Position numbers and translations under genes: made by a program | In this document: piece after piece, positions 34,151 through 46,950 of the stretch | How positions within the stretch are numbered: position 1 is the stretch's first letter | Layout: each line of letters begins with the position of its first letter | DNA from: Maratus speciosus | Lineage: Eukaryota > Arthropoda > Arachnida > Araneae > Salticidae | Assembly: GCA_963932465.1 (NCBI GenBank) | Contig: OZ010792.1 | Location: forward strand, 2,108,001-2,172,000 | Reading direction: 5' to 3' | DNA: 64,000 nucleotides | The notes under the pieces: model-generated | What the model was told of the DNA's origin: nothing | Databases searched by the model: none | Seen by the model: only the letters and a program-made list of their open reading frames with translations

Positions 34151-34868
34151 CTGATGGTAAATAAATTTGCTGTTGCTCTTGACTGAGTATTATTCGCTGA
34201 AAAATATTTTCATTTTCGGGTAAACTTTGCAAATTTTTTTCATCAATAGTAATATAACGATACGAAGGATTATTTTCCTTTAGATATTCTAAAGCAGACT
34301 TAACGTTTTCACGATTTACTATAAAATCTTTGAATTCTTCACCATCTTGTCTTCTAACAAAGATGTACTGTGATATAGTATCTATGGAATGAGGTAATAA
34401 AGTACAAAATTCTGTAATATCTTGATGAAAATTAATAACTTGCCCACTGTATTCAAGCTGACCACCTTTAATGCGATAAACAGTAATAACTGGATGAACT
34501 TGGGCAATTAATTGCTCCTCAACGAAAGTTAAGTTCTTCAATATTTCTGGTTGTGGACCTGGATCCATATTATTAGCTACAGAAAAAATATTTAGTTCAT
34601 TATTTACTATACATTTATGGCAAGTCTTACAAGATCCGTCAGATTGAATATGCATGTTAAACCAACGTCGATGACAAATTTTACAAAAATATAATTTAAA
34701 TTTTTTTTGTGCATCTTCGAAATTTAAAGCATATTTCCGAGCACATGCATTATCTGTCAGAAGAGATTCGTCATGTCGTCGTTTTTTGCACTGGTATCTA
34801 GTCTCTTGCCTTAAAGCTAAATCATGTTCGCGTTCTTTTCGCCCAGTAAGTGTATGTTTTCTCGGCAT
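34137..34868 (-). pseudogene. Helitron 2, N-terminal Cys-rich piece
   Basis: 243 codons starting MPRKHTLTGRKEREHD. A basic leader is followed by a zinc-finger-like block (CKICHRRW, then CKTCHKC), then a DUF6570-like segment (LTFVEEQLIAQVHPVI, LPHSIDTISQYIFV). It ends at a frameshift in an A6 run near 34145; the homologous frame continues at 34150. Confidence 0.8.
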
Positions 34869-35785
34869 TCTTTATAGTAGAACTAACACATTCCATAAAT
34901 TGCTTTTAAACGACCAACATATTAAAAATAATACTAATAGTAATTACTTCTTAATAGTAAATATATTTCATTTGATTAAATTTTCAACCTTCGAATTCGA
35001 ATAACACTTTATATAACGAATTTAACATTTAATTTTATTTGTTTACAATTTTTTTGTTACCACTTTACAAAAAAAAAAAAAAAAATCATAATGTAATTCT
35101 TTTAAAATGTGTAAGTTTCGTCTGCGTAAATTATTTCACATAATAAGAATAAGTTGTGTATTTGAATTCTTAACACTAAAAAATACTTAATTTAATTAAA
35201 TAATTGAATTTTCACAAATTTTAATTCATTAAAAATATGCTATAATTTTTTTTTAAAAAGTATTTTAAAAATTTCACAAAAGAAATCGTGAAACTATTAT
35301 ATGATTAAAAGGAATGAGAGCCAAAATATGCACCATCTCCAACCAATCTTAATAAAGTATTCTATTAAAATGTATATTTTCCTCTCAAATAACATACATT
35401 TTTAATATAAGAAAGTTTAATGTAAGTAAAGTTTTAAGCTGTAACCGGTATTACGGTAATTCTTTTACCTTACATATTATGTACGCAACGCTGCAATATT
35501 AAAAAGCTCCAGCGGGTATTACGATAATTCTTTTACCTCACATGCAAATAATTAGAGATTATTTAATTCCGCTTAATTATTACAATTTTTTTTTTAGATA
35601 AACGCAAACATTTTATCACCAACTCTAACAAAACTTTTTATTCTATTTATTCCTTATTCCAAAGATACAGCTTTATCGTCTGCTGCCATAGTAACATGAA
35701 AAATTAAATTTTATTAAAAAAATGAGCAATAGTAGAAAAATATTTTACTAAATCGAATAGTTATTTTTAATTTTGGTTTTAGAAT
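34869..35785. other. Upstream region of Helitron 2
   Basis: AT-rich. A word GTATTACGGTAATTCTTTTA / GTATTACGATAATTCTTTTA occurs twice, about 71 bp apart (35445 and 35516). No gene. Confidence 0.45.
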
Positions 35786-35799
35786 TGAATTCATGAACT

Positions 35800-35828
35800 C
35801 CCGTGCATAGAACGGGTTAAACAGCTAG
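35800..35828 (+). other. Helitron-like terminal hairpin and CTAG
   Basis: CCCGT-GCATAGA-ACGGG can form a short stem-loop (35800-35816), followed 9 bases later by CTAG (35825-35828). A hairpin roughly 10 bases before CTRR is the hallmark of a Helitron 3' end. It lies about 930 bases upstream of the Rep-helicase start and is oriented opposite to that gene, so either it belongs to a different element or this is a Helentron-type unit with reversed gene orientation. Confidence 0.5.
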
Positions 35829-35832
35829 TTAA

Positions 35833-37100
35833 ATTTAAAAAACAGTTTTTGAGATATTTTGGTGGAATAATGAAAATATATTTTATTTATTTAATTAATC
35901 ATGATTCTATCTATAAGTACTGACTCCATGATTTATTAATTTTTCTTCTGAAAATATACGTGTCATTTTTTTTTTTTTCAAAAATGCATCCGTAATGGAA
36001 AAACATGTAAAATAAATTAATTAAAATAATAAATTAATTAAAATAATAAATTTTTTAAGGCTATTCTGTAAAAAATAATAACATTGTACAAATCTACAGG
36101 TCATAATGTATTTTTAAGTTTAATTTCAAGTCAAAATACTGAATAGTTTTTTTGTAAAGTGTACGACAAAATGTAATTTGAGTAGACTAGTAGAGGATTC
36201 GCTTCGCTCATCCTAACAATATTAACAATGTATTGTTTTATTGTTAAATTTAAAATTGTCCCCAATGATCATCCATACAAAAGACCATTCAAATCCCACA
36301 TACTCATGTATGAAGCACACCTCAACATTTAACCCTAGAAAGCTAACATATATGATGTTCATTTTATCAAGAAATATATGCCGAAATGATGTAGATTAAC
36401 TTTTTAGGGTTAAATAAATTTTGAAGAAGGCAGACCATCACAAATGAAAACACAGCATACATGAAAAAATATGGTACTTTCCTTCATTAGGAAATAAAAC
36501 TTGATTTGTAAAGATCTGAAATTTTAAATTGCAACTTCTTAGCAGCTTTATTATTTTCCGTTGATTCATACGGAAAATGGTTTACTTTTGTTTATTCAAA
36601 CTTAAATCATATTTTTAAAAGTTGTTACAAACAATTATCTAGCTTTATTAATTTATTTTTTCAGTACTTCATGTTTTCTTCCTGCAAATATGAGTGTTCT
36701 TTCTCCAAGATTGCAATGCATATTTAGTGATTTTTAAAGCAATTTATTTGGGATTTTTTGAGTGACTTAGCTTTATCCATCTGAATTCAATTGTCACCCT
36801 TTTCTTTTTCCTTTTCTGTATTGCTGGCTAATTTTATCAAAATTCAATTATAACGTAACTATGATTATTATTTTTTTTATATTGAAATTATTTTTAGTCA
36901 TTTGAATAAAAATTTACATTTCCAGTGAAAAGAAATGTACTTTATTCTGGGACACATTTTTAGACAAAATAATCTACATATACGTGTGACATGAATAATG
37001 TAACAAATATAAAACCGTAACCTTTAACCCTTTCATGACAGGTGTGTCATATATGCATCAGTACCAAACTTGCTTTACACGACAGTACATCGCTCAACAT
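35833..37100. other. No recognised feature
   Basis: AT-rich sequence between the Helitron 2 boundary and the inverted-repeat region. No supported gene or array. Confidence 0.35.
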
Positions 37101-38389
37101 AACTCTCTGTTGGAGTGTATCTGTCTCTGAGGATGGGGCATTTTATGTTGCTAAGCCTATAGTGCGGGTGCTACGGTTGGGAAAACTGTAAATCGTGATA
37201 AGAATATACCGATTGGTGAGTATCTACTTTGGATTAATACAATGCATTTCAGAGGTGGAGGCATCGCATAAAGTCGTGGGAATTCAAAATGGCGGCTGTT
37301 ATTCAAAATGGTGTCATTTTCTGAATTTTCTTGCTATCCATCATATAAATGTGTTTTTCAAGTCGATTTCGATGTTTTTAATGTCAAAAGTGTCGTTTTT
37401 AATACTTTCCGTCATAGTTCAATAAGTTTATGAATTCAGTTTGTCTGCTTGCCTTTTCCATGCTCTAACTCATTTAAATATTGCTACTCGCTTAAATTCA
37501 CTCAGATTCTCATGTAATTTATATATGTTATTGAAGTTCACAAAAACATTTTCCGAATAAAAATTGAAGTGTATAGTTTTTATAGTCCGTTTACAGGATC
37601 CTCAAAAGAATTCCATTCAGGGGCGCCATTTCAGAATTTCCTTGGGGGGGGCAAAGCTGTCTTTGAGGACAGTGGCATAGCCAAGGGTGGGGTGGGGTTT
37701 GGTGGCGGGGAGCCTGTACTCTCTCCCATCAAAACGAAAACCTATTAAGAATTCCGTTTAAGCAGGTTTTTTTTATCTTGGCAGGTATAATTTCAAGATA
37801 GTGACTAACATTTTTTTCCGTTTAAAACAGTATTCTATTATAGACAGTTTCCCTTTTTACAAGTATTCTTAAAGGCATTTAAAACATCCTTTCTATAGTA
37901 TACCTCTGAAGAGTATAGGTATATTACATTTATTGTAAAACTTGCGAATACGAAACCTGTCAAAAAAAGAATTGTTTCGCAAACGGAAAAAAAAAAATTA
38001 AGTTTCTATGAAGAAAGCACTATATAATTATACTTGCTAAGAAGGGTACCTGTCTAAATCGGAGATTTTTTTTTCTTTTGACTTTGCACGCTTTACGGAC
38101 AGGACAGGGAGCCATTTAATAAGTTTCTTAGAGTGGGGAGAGGAGGCAAGATTTTGTTTGAGGGGAAGGGTTTGAAATAGCATGCCATTCTTAATATTTT
38201 CATAAGCATGGGATTTTTCAAGAAATATTTTTAACACTTTCCAACGCAGTTGAAAAGTGAATTGGGTTTGTCTGCCCGTCTGGTCATGCTCTAACTCACG
38301 TAAATATACTCGTATTAACGCGTAATTGATATATGTTATTAATGTTAACAATGGAATGTTCGGTATTCAAAATGAAGTGTGTATCATTC

Positions 38390-40640
38390 ATAGTTCATTT
38401 ACAGGAGGACTCAAAAGTATTCCGTTAGATTATGGTCTATCGGGTAAAATCATTTGTGGTATATTTTAATATTATTGTATTACTATTACAGTATTTAAAC
38501 ATAATAACATTTATATACATTATTGGGGTGTACTAAAAGATGACTACTACATGTAATGTTATGTTTAGCACTTACAGTTCGTGTCCAGGAGAACTCACAA
38601 GTATTCCGTTATATTATAGTCTATGAAGAAAGAATATTTGTGACGTATTTTAATAATGTTACTCCGTTACAAACACAAAGAAATTGATAAAAGTTTCTGA
38701 GATGTGCTAGTTAGAAATGAGTTCGGGCTCATTTTTCAGAGCCTGGGGCCAACAATTTTAAATCCGAATCCGAAAAAGTTTGTGCCATCAGAGCCCGATT
38801 CCGGTACCGAAAGTATGCACGAAAAAAAAAAGGTTTAACAAAAATGCATATTTAAAAGCTGTTCTAAATGTAATAGATCTCATTTTTTAACAAATGTTAA
38901 TCTCTAGCACATAATTAATTTTATGAAATTTACATTAAATCTTATCAAAAGAGACGTTTAGTGTCAAATAGAAATATACTTCCCTAAAAAGATTTTTAAA
39001 TTTTTCTCCCGCAACAAGTAGGTATCTCTGATGGACACAATAACGAAGAGCATTTTATTTATAAATTAATGAAATTTGCAGAAATTATGATTTATATGAC
39101 GAAGAATCGAACAGCGTTTTCTGTTTCCTATAAAAGGTGTACATCTTTCGCATTTATCATGGCTTTGAAAATCAGTTTAAATTATAAATTTGACACCGTT
39201 ACCGAAAAGATCTGATACTTTTATAGAAAAAGAGGAAACGCTGCTTGATTGCTTTCAATCGGGAATAACAACACATGCCAATTTTATCTACTTACGTATG
39301 AAAGTGATTTTACGAATATGAAGAACAGAGCCACAGAATGAGCAGACTTCATGAAGAAGCATGAATAAAATCACCAACGTTATTTTCATATAAAGAGCGA
39401 TTACAATCGCAGACAATAGGAGACTAAAAATTTGCAAATCTTAGGCTAATGCTGATTGACGTAAAAGAAAATATTTATTTCGCGTTAGATCTCTGATAAA
39501 AGTAATAATAAATAAACATTCCAATTAAACAGTATCCTAATGGCGCCATATTCTGATTGCCGCCAACATCAACAGGTCGTTACTCGCGTTAAACTACAGA
39601 CATAAATCATCAAATATCACAAGTTTTCTTTCAAAATAATGTTCGACAAATACTTAAAAAAAAAAAAAAAAGAAAAAGAAAATCTATTTCTCTTTCCTCC
39701 TGATCAAAATAGCATTAAAAAGGCTTGCAATGGGATAATTAATTTTCAAGGGGTAAAAAAGTTATTTTTTTTTTTCTAAACGAGTACGAGAATAAATAAA
39801 ATTGCCAATTTGAGAAAGAATGGGCACGAGCCCGAAGGCTGGTATGAAAATCAAACCTGTGTCAGGTCCGGATTGAGTCCGTCTCATCTCTAGTGCTAAT
39901 ACATACTTTCTGTAGAATATGGGGTGCGAAGCATTCATCACTCATTTACAAGGTTATGCAAAAGAGTTCGATTATATGATGGTCTATGGGTAAAAACTGT
40001 TCGCAGCGTATTTCAATTATGTTGCGCTATTTCAAACATGATGAAACTGATATACATTACTGAAGCTAACAACAAAATGCTTGTAGTAAAATAGGATGGG
40101 GATTGCATTTATCATTCATTTACAGGGACACATAAAAGATTTCTGGAACAAATCTGTATGCGAAGTTTGGCTATTAGGAATGATTGCTGCAAGTCCGTTT
40201 TCACTTATGGTATGGTTTTTTAGTTCAACTAAATTTTTGAATACTACATGGTGTGCATAAATTCAATAGAACATATACAGAGCAATTTTTAAATTCGTAA
40301 GACACACAGAAAAATTCGTAAGCATTATTGAGAAAGAGCAGGAATTGCTTAAAGATGTTATTTTTAATTTGAGTTATGCAGCTTCAAGTTGTCTTTCAAG
40401 CTCAACTACATTTAGTATAATATACTAAGGTAAGTTTGCTGCATATAAATAAAATCATATACAGGACTATGCAAAAAACTGGATATATAATCGCCTATGG
40501 ATATTAACTCATGGAAGCGTAATTTAAGTAGCTTAAGCATTGCTTGAATTAAATTTCAGCATTAATATGTGGCGTGTATTAAAATCTGTATGTCATATAC
40601 AGGGCTGTACAAAAGAATTCAAGTACGTTTCCCCCTATCG
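38390..40640. repeat. Degenerate tandem units of about 160-190 bp
   Basis: The word TCATTTACAGGRNNACTCAAAAG, or close variants, recurs near 38394, 38585, 39945, 40115, 40450 and 40590, usually followed by TATGGTCTATGGG and GTATTTTAAT. The same unit, inverted, occurs near 46960-47160 and a related one forms the 173-bp units at 24.5-25.0 kb. About 38.7-39.9 kb between units is unrelated AT-rich sequence. Confidence 0.6.
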
Positions 40641-40727
40641 GTAATATTTGATGTTCAGGTTCTTAGTGATTGTCTTTTGTTGGTGGTTAGGTGAAACACT
40701 GTATTTCGAAGGCATGGGATGGATTAA

Positions 40728-43231
40728 CCCTTAAGTGGTGAGGTGATTTTTTATAACATAAGTGGTGAGGTGGGGTGTATGACACCCAAAAGTTTGACTT
40801 CTTACACACTCCACAAAATTTGGCGAATTAAAATAAGAAAATTTCCTGTGAATTTTGCATTATTTAATTATATAAAAACAACAAAAAAAGTTCTGTAAGT
40901 GTACATACATATACATATAAATTCCCGTATCTAAATACCACAAAAATTTTGTGTGCAAATATAGAGCTCATGCACAATTGCTATATAAAAAAAAAATAAT
41001 ATCAAAATTACAATCAAACTACACCATATAGAAGATAAATAACTGAATTAAGTATAAAATAACAATAAATATAAAAAAAAGTTTTTTAAAGTAAAAATTA
41101 CAAGTCTTCATTTCTTTCATTTCTGCATTCATCGCAAATGGGTGCTGAACACGATGCACATACAGGCAGTTCACAAACTGCACAAATAGATTTAGTTTTT
41201 CAGTCATTTTGTCTTGGGCACTTTGCACACCTAATTTGCTTGCTCAGGACTCTTTTCTTACCAGTTTCTGGCTTTATTTTTAGAATATTGTAAATCATTC
41301 TTTTCATAGCACGAGGAAGTCGAGTATTCATTAAACGTCTCTGCAGTTGCGATGCTATTAATTCTTGTGCCAATGATTTTATGAAATTAAATCTGCTTTG
41401 TTTAGGATTATCTGGGAATGAAGAGAAGATCACGTAGGAATTAACAAGAGAAATATTTAAAAGATTAAAGAAAATGGCCATGGGCCACCTTCGTGTTCGC
41501 CGGCTTGTTGAGTATTTTTAGCATTTCTCATCTAGTGCATCCACTCCTCCTTTGGTAATATTGTAGAATTCTATTATCTCAGGTTTTCCACTTTCAGAGT
41601 CTATTGATTTATCGTGGTGCATAGATGAAACTAAAATCACAGCTTTATTTATCTTTGGTACGAAGGAAACAAGTGTAACATCATTTGAAAATCCAAATAG
41701 GCAAGAATTAGTTTCTCTTATTTTTTGCAGGCAAAAAAGACGAAGGGATCTCTCTTATTTTTTTTTAATTGTTCCTACATATGTGAGACCTCTTTTCTTC
41801 AGTTCAGATAATAGTTCTACAGAAGTAAACCAATTGTCGGCAGTAATGTTTCTGTTGGTGCCTTCTAAGGGCTTCACCAGATTGAGTACAGCTTGAGTTG
41901 GCTTAGCAAATTTTTTTTCTATCTCTGAAAGAGTATTTCCATCCCTGCCCTTTCCAGTATAAATATATCCATTCCAAAAATAGTGAGTCTTAGCATCGCA
42001 TAAAACAACAAGTTTTATTCCATACTTTCTAATAGGCTTACTTGGTATGTACATCCTAAATCTGCATCTGCCACGAAATCCAACTGGCATTTCATCTATA
42101 CAAGCATATTCTCCTATCGAGTAATTTTTTTGACAGCTTTCTACAAATTTGTGAAATACCCAAGAAATCGCCACAGAAGGATCAGTTTCCTTCCTTACGT
42201 TTCTATTTTCTTCGTTGTCAAACCGAAGACATATTAATAACACATACATTCTTTTCAAGGGCATACAGCATAGAAACATTTCTCTTCCTGTTCCATCAGT
42301 CGAGAATAGTGATTTCAGATCCTCATCATTAGACTTGAAAATGGCTGTTAAAAACAGAAGTCCCAAGAAAGCTTTCAATTCTGTCAAATCTAAATCTCTA
42401 TAGTCCATTCTGTCAGCATCAGAAAATTTCTGCCTAATTTTAATTAACTTCTCTTTACTTCGAAGTACTATCTCGGTCAAAATATCTTCTGTGAAATTTA
42501 AACTTCAAGCATCGGACTGAGAACAAGATTTACCGAACTGCCGAGCAAGTCCTATGTTTCCTGGTAAGTGAGATATAATATTATGTGCTCTTGTACGTGT
42601 TCTACTAATTGAAGGTACATTTGACCACTTGTATCTATTTCGTCCGTAATAATTCGATGAGGATTTGGATTGCCCAGATGATGGATGATCAAAGTCTCCA
42701 GATTTATCATATGCACGAGCCTTTTTTATTGGTACAAAAAATTCTTCGTCACTTCCACATATTTCGGAATCGCTGCTATGATGACTTTTAAAATTTGCGT
42801 CATTTTCTGTGTTGTCACTTCCACATATTTCGGAATTACTGCTGTGGTCACTTAGAAAATTTGGATCATTTACTGTGTCATCATTTCCACTCAGCTCACT
42901 TTCTTCATTGAGGATTGTATTAACCCAGTCACTAAAACCAGGGTCATTAACATTCATTTTTTGCGAAAAAAAAGCCATAATTACTGCCAAAAGAAATTTC
43001 TGAAATACGTAAAAAACTTTCACTTTTGGTGAGGTGGGGATGATTATACCCCGGAACGCAAAATACTGGACTACACTCAGAGATAACTTGCTCTATTATG
43101 CCGAGTCATTTTCTACATAGCTTGAAAAAAAGGTACATGGACTCGTAGCGCCATCTAGTAATGTAAAATGGCAATATTTTAGAATTTAAATTTGTCTGGG
43201 GTGAAAAACACCCCACCTCACGAGTTAAGGG
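40728..43231 (-). mobile_element. Complete piggyBac element, 2.5 kb
   Basis: TTAA flanks both ends (40724-40727, 43232-43235), the canonical piggyBac duplication. TIRs are CCCTTAAGTGGTGAGGTG at the left and, inward from the right, CCCTTAACTCGTGAGGTG, 16 of 18 matching. A second inverted pair GGTGTATGACACCC / GGGTGAAAAACACCCC lies inside. Length is typical for the family. It carries one transposase gene on the minus strand. Confidence 0.95.
41098..42957 (-). pseudogene. piggyBac transposase (DDE_Tnp_1_7), inactivated
   Basis: About 620 codons in a single frame. An acidic N-terminus with duplicated SSNSEICGSDN blocks is followed by the DDD core: CIDEMPVGFRGRC, ITADNWFTSVELL and TKGGVDALDE. The C-terminal cysteine-rich domain is readable (CAKC, CAVC, CASC, CDEC). 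Four stops interrupt the frame: after QSDA, after GTIKKK (in an A9 run, where a pair of small indels is also possible), after LDEKC, and after CPRQND. All catalytic aspartates remain, so inactivation is by nonsense changes. The start is the Met of MNVNDPGF (42957); Met codons further upstream (42978, 43023) are also possible. Confidence 0.92.
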
Positions 43232-43235
43232 TTAA

Positions 43236-44100
43236 TACTCGGTCGTTTTCGTCAAACAGTCCTTTCAACTGCTGTAACTCTGGCTTGGAGATTTTTTTTT
43301 TTTTTTTTTTTTTGCCTTCCTACCCGTTCCCAGTTCTTTTTTGGCCGAGAGTCCCTCCTAGTAACATTCTAGAACATCGTATGTAGTTCGTTTGGTGATA
43401 TTTTCGGAAAATAAATAGTTCACGATGGACATGCTCCTTGATGAATATTGCTTTCGTAAAACTTATACGCAATAATACATAGACACTCCTCTTGTGGCTC
43501 TATTCTCAGAAAACACAGATTATTTAATGATCTCTTGGCTAATGGCCATGCTCTTATATACCATAGCACAACACTTCACACGCAAATTTCACCTGATTCG
43601 GTTTCCTTTGCTATTTTACATAATTGCAAAGTTTGTGCGGATTTCAAGGAAAAAGTCCTTATCTTTTCTAAAATGTTTAATTAGATATATTATTTACCTT
43701 ATTGAAAGGCTAAGTTTTGCTAAAGCATTCTTGATGTGTTGGAAAGTGTTTCATAATCTATGCTTGACGCATGATTTTTCTCTCTTGTTTAATTTTCAAG
43801 GGTAGACCATGCTATTTTATTTATTTATTTGCTTATTTTTTTTGCAGAGCGATGCAAAATCAATTCGTCAATTGACTGCAGAAAAAAATTGCGAAATTTG
43901 CAAATTAGACATGGAAAAAATAGATAAATTGGCAAATTAGAAATTTTTTTAAAATAATTATTAGTTTATGTACCTAAAGTGTTTACTTATATGTGTTTTT
44001 ACTGTAATAAAATTTGACAAGCTATTTTAGGTTTTGAGTAATTTTTTTAAATTCTTTTGAGTCTGATCTGCGATTACAGATAAATTTTATAAAATATAAA
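43236..44100. other. hAT-unit interior right of the piggyBac
   Basis: A T-run near 43291, then AT-rich sequence. A short patch near 43855-43945 resembles the AATTTCGTCAAA minisatellite. A 103-codon open frame at 43494 has no recognisable domain and is not called. Confidence 0.4.
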
Positions 44101-44815
44101 ATTCCTTGGGGGGGGGGGCATGTCCCCCCCCCCCAGCCCCCTCAAATGGCGCCCTGATTCCATTACGTTATTGTCTATTAGTCCGGGTTCTACGGTTGAG
44201 AAAAATGTACATTGTGAGAAGAATATACCGATTGGTGAGAATCTACTTTATATTAATATAAACCATATAAGAGGGGGAGGCATCATGTAAAGTCGTAGGA
44301 ATTCAAGGTGGCGGCTGTTATTCAAAATGGCATCATTTTCTGAATTTTCTTGCTATCCATCATATAAATGTGTGTTTCAGGTCGATTTCGATGTTTTTAA
44401 TGTCAAAAATTTCGTTTTTAAAACTTTCCGTCATAGTTCAATGAGTTTATGAATTCCGTTTGTCTGTCTGTTTGCTTGTCATTCCATGCACTAATTCTCT
44501 TAAATGTCGCTACTCGCTTAAATTCACTCAGAATTTCATGTAATTTATATATGTTATAACATGTTCAGAATAAAAATTGAAGTGTATTAGCTTTTATAGT
44601 CCGTTTACAGGACCCTCAAAAGAATTCCAATAAGTTATTGTCTATTAGTCCGGGTGCTACGGATGAGAAAACTGCAAATCATGAGAAGAATATACTGAAT
44701 GGTGAGTATCTACTTTATATTAATATAATCCATATACGAGGAGGAGGAATCGCGTAAAGTCATAGGAATTCAAGATGGCGGCTGTTATTCAAAATGGCAT
44801 CATTTTAATTCACAG

Positions 44816-46950
44816 ATCTATCGTCTGCGCGTCAAAGAGTCTGCAAGTGCAGTCAGGAACCGCAACATTAAGAAAGTGAAATATAAGATGAAATTTTTTT
44901 TAATTAATTTTTTAACCACTTTTCAGCAGTGAAATTACGCTTGAAATTATTGAATATTTATTATTGAAAATTTATAATTATTGAATTATTTCCCGGCTTG
45001 GACATTTTTCACTAAGTTGGTTTACACCTTGTTAGCAATGTGATATTTCACGTCTTTAATATAAGATGAAATTTTAGATCACATTGAATGGTGGCGACTA
45101 ATCATCATAATTACATTGTATATTTATAAGCTATACTCCTACCTAAGAAAATAATCTTTACTATTAATAACAGCAGTTCACAATTATTTCATACCTAGTA
45201 AAATTTGAAAACTCATACTATAATTAAACTAGTTGGATGTGCCAATCCCAAAACTTTTTTCTATCTCATACATCTTAATATTTACATATTTAAGTAGTTA
45301 CAGATGTTAATATTTCAATATTATTAGTTCAATACTATATCAACTTTGATTTTCATCTTAAATTTCTGCTTCAGTCAATTAATCGGAGTAAAAATGAATT
45401 AAACTCGATCATGATATTTATTTAAATCAAAAGTTTTTCGATATTTTGTTGTACATCAGCTGTTTGTGAATTGCCTGATTAGCAGGACTCGAGGACCCGT
45501 CGCTGCACGAGCCGCCTATAGAAAATAGAACTACGAAAAATTGAAAAAAATATACAAAAATCACTATCACAGCATCCCCTTATGGTGCAATATTTCCAAA
45601 TTGAAGGAGGATCTGCTGGCCATAGCCAAAAACCTACACAAAAAATTCAATTCTATGCATAACTTTATACACTTTTCGATGGTACAATAATGAAAATGGC
45701 ACAAAAATCGCTATTACAGCGTCCCCTTCCGGCAGAATATTTCTAAATTGAAAGAAGACCTGCTTGCCACAGCCAAAAATATATTCAAAATTTTTCGTTT
45801 AATTCTATGCATAACTTCATACACTTTCCGATAGTACAATGGCGACACACGGACAGACAGAGAGTTTGTATAAACATGTTTTTGGGGATCTTTGATCCTT
45901 AAAACATGTAAATCCGTCGAAAACCAGAAGCGGAAAATTTTCAGGAATCCAATACTTTAATCTTGCAAAGATAGAAGAAAGTAATAAACAATTAAATTTA
46001 AAAAATCAAAAAACCCGACTGCATAAAAAATGAACTAATTAATTATTTCTCATCAATGTGAAACTATTTTTTTTTCAATTCCTACTATTTTCAATTCCTA
46101 CTATTAGCTCACACTCTCGCTATAGATATTGTGTTCAAATTTTCAATCATTAATAAAATACTTATTATTGATCCTATCAAGCTCAAATGAATTTTTTAAA
46201 ACTTGAAGTGGATGACACTTGATGTTAATCTAGTTTTTTCAAATATTAATTCATTAATTAAATTAAATTAATTAATTTTCAATAATCGAGAGAGCCCTCT
46301 TCTTGATCAAGGTATTTTAAGACCGAGAGAGACCTCTTCTTGATCAAGGCATTTTAAGCGCCACTCAAGAGGAAAGAAGAATGGAAGAAAAAAAAAATTC
46401 TCTTATTGACCTAAGTAGGAATTGACTTAAAATGTTTTCTTTTATATTACTTGTTTATATTACTTACCTATTTTTTTTATTTACTTGTATTGATGACTTT
46501 TAAGTTATGGTTAATTGTTAGTTCCTATCTATAAACACTGTTTTGATGAGGTCCACAGATGTCTATGATGGTTAGAGTTGCAGTAAAGCTAGAGATCCTA
46601 CATACACAATTTCCAGGTTGTATAATATTTTAACGGAACTTCTGACTGTAAAATAGTCAATGAAACATCGTCTTCATTTTGAAAGACCTATCCAATGATA
46701 GGCCACTCAATAGGGTGCGTAAATTTTTTTTTCATCTCTACCGCCATTTTGAATTTATAAAAACAAAACCTAGCCTATAACCATTGGGCTGTTAAGACGA
46801 ATTGATAGAGACCTCATTCATTAAAATCCATCCAGCCGTTGGGATGTTTTGAGGGTATAAAGAAATCCACATACACAGATGCACGTGAAACACATAACCC
46901 TTCTTTTCAGTTGGGTAAAAAGCTCATTGGTTATAAACAGTAATGTAGCC
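44816..46950. other. Spacer of the large inverted repeat
   Basis: No gene recognised. It contains the 147-bp units with conserved tail at 45555-45985. A 37-bp direct repeat GAGAGASCCCTCTTCTTGAT occurs at 46288 and 46325. Confidence 0.45.
45555..45985. repeat. Two 147-bp units with the conserved tail
   Basis: TCACTATCACAGCATCCCCT (45561) and TCGCTATTACAGCGTCCCCT (45708) are 147 bp apart. They are followed by a tail with AACATGTTTTTGGGGATCTT and GTAAATCCGTCGAAAACCAG, ending AGAAGAAAGTAATAA. The tail matches 14741-14915 although the tandem unit differs, so both loci belong to one family. Confidence 0.75.

Larger units (their letters stand above)
25770..34868 (-). pseudogene. Second Helitron Rep-helicase, decayed and twice interrupted
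   Basis: Read on the minus strand, homologous blocks run in canonical Helitron order from 34868 to about 25770: Cys-rich leader, Rep HUH motif, tyrosine motif, Walker A and B, and the late helicase motifs. Unlike the copy at 4952-9739, it keeps the helicase core and shows no EEP or Ulp1 domain. Damage seen: frameshifts near 34145, 33590 and 27125, in-frame stops near 28357, 28032 and 27838, and two transposon insertions (28894-33017 and 26231-26953). Taking out each insertion with one copy of its duplication rejoins the local reading frame, so the gene was longer-lived than its invaders. Piece-by-piece entries follow. Confidence 0.9.
37618..44156. mobile_element. 6.5-kb hAT-type unit splitting the inverted repeat
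   Basis: Exact 8-bp duplication ATTCCATT (37610-37617, 44157-44164). Termini are CAGGGGCGCCATTT and AAATGGCGCCCTG. G and C runs lie inside both ends. No hAT transposase is visible. The interior is tandem repeats plus a complete piggyBac (40728-43231). A second hAT-like start CAGTGGCATAGCCAAGG at 37671 has no partner that I could find and may be a truncated nested copy. Confidence 0.85.
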
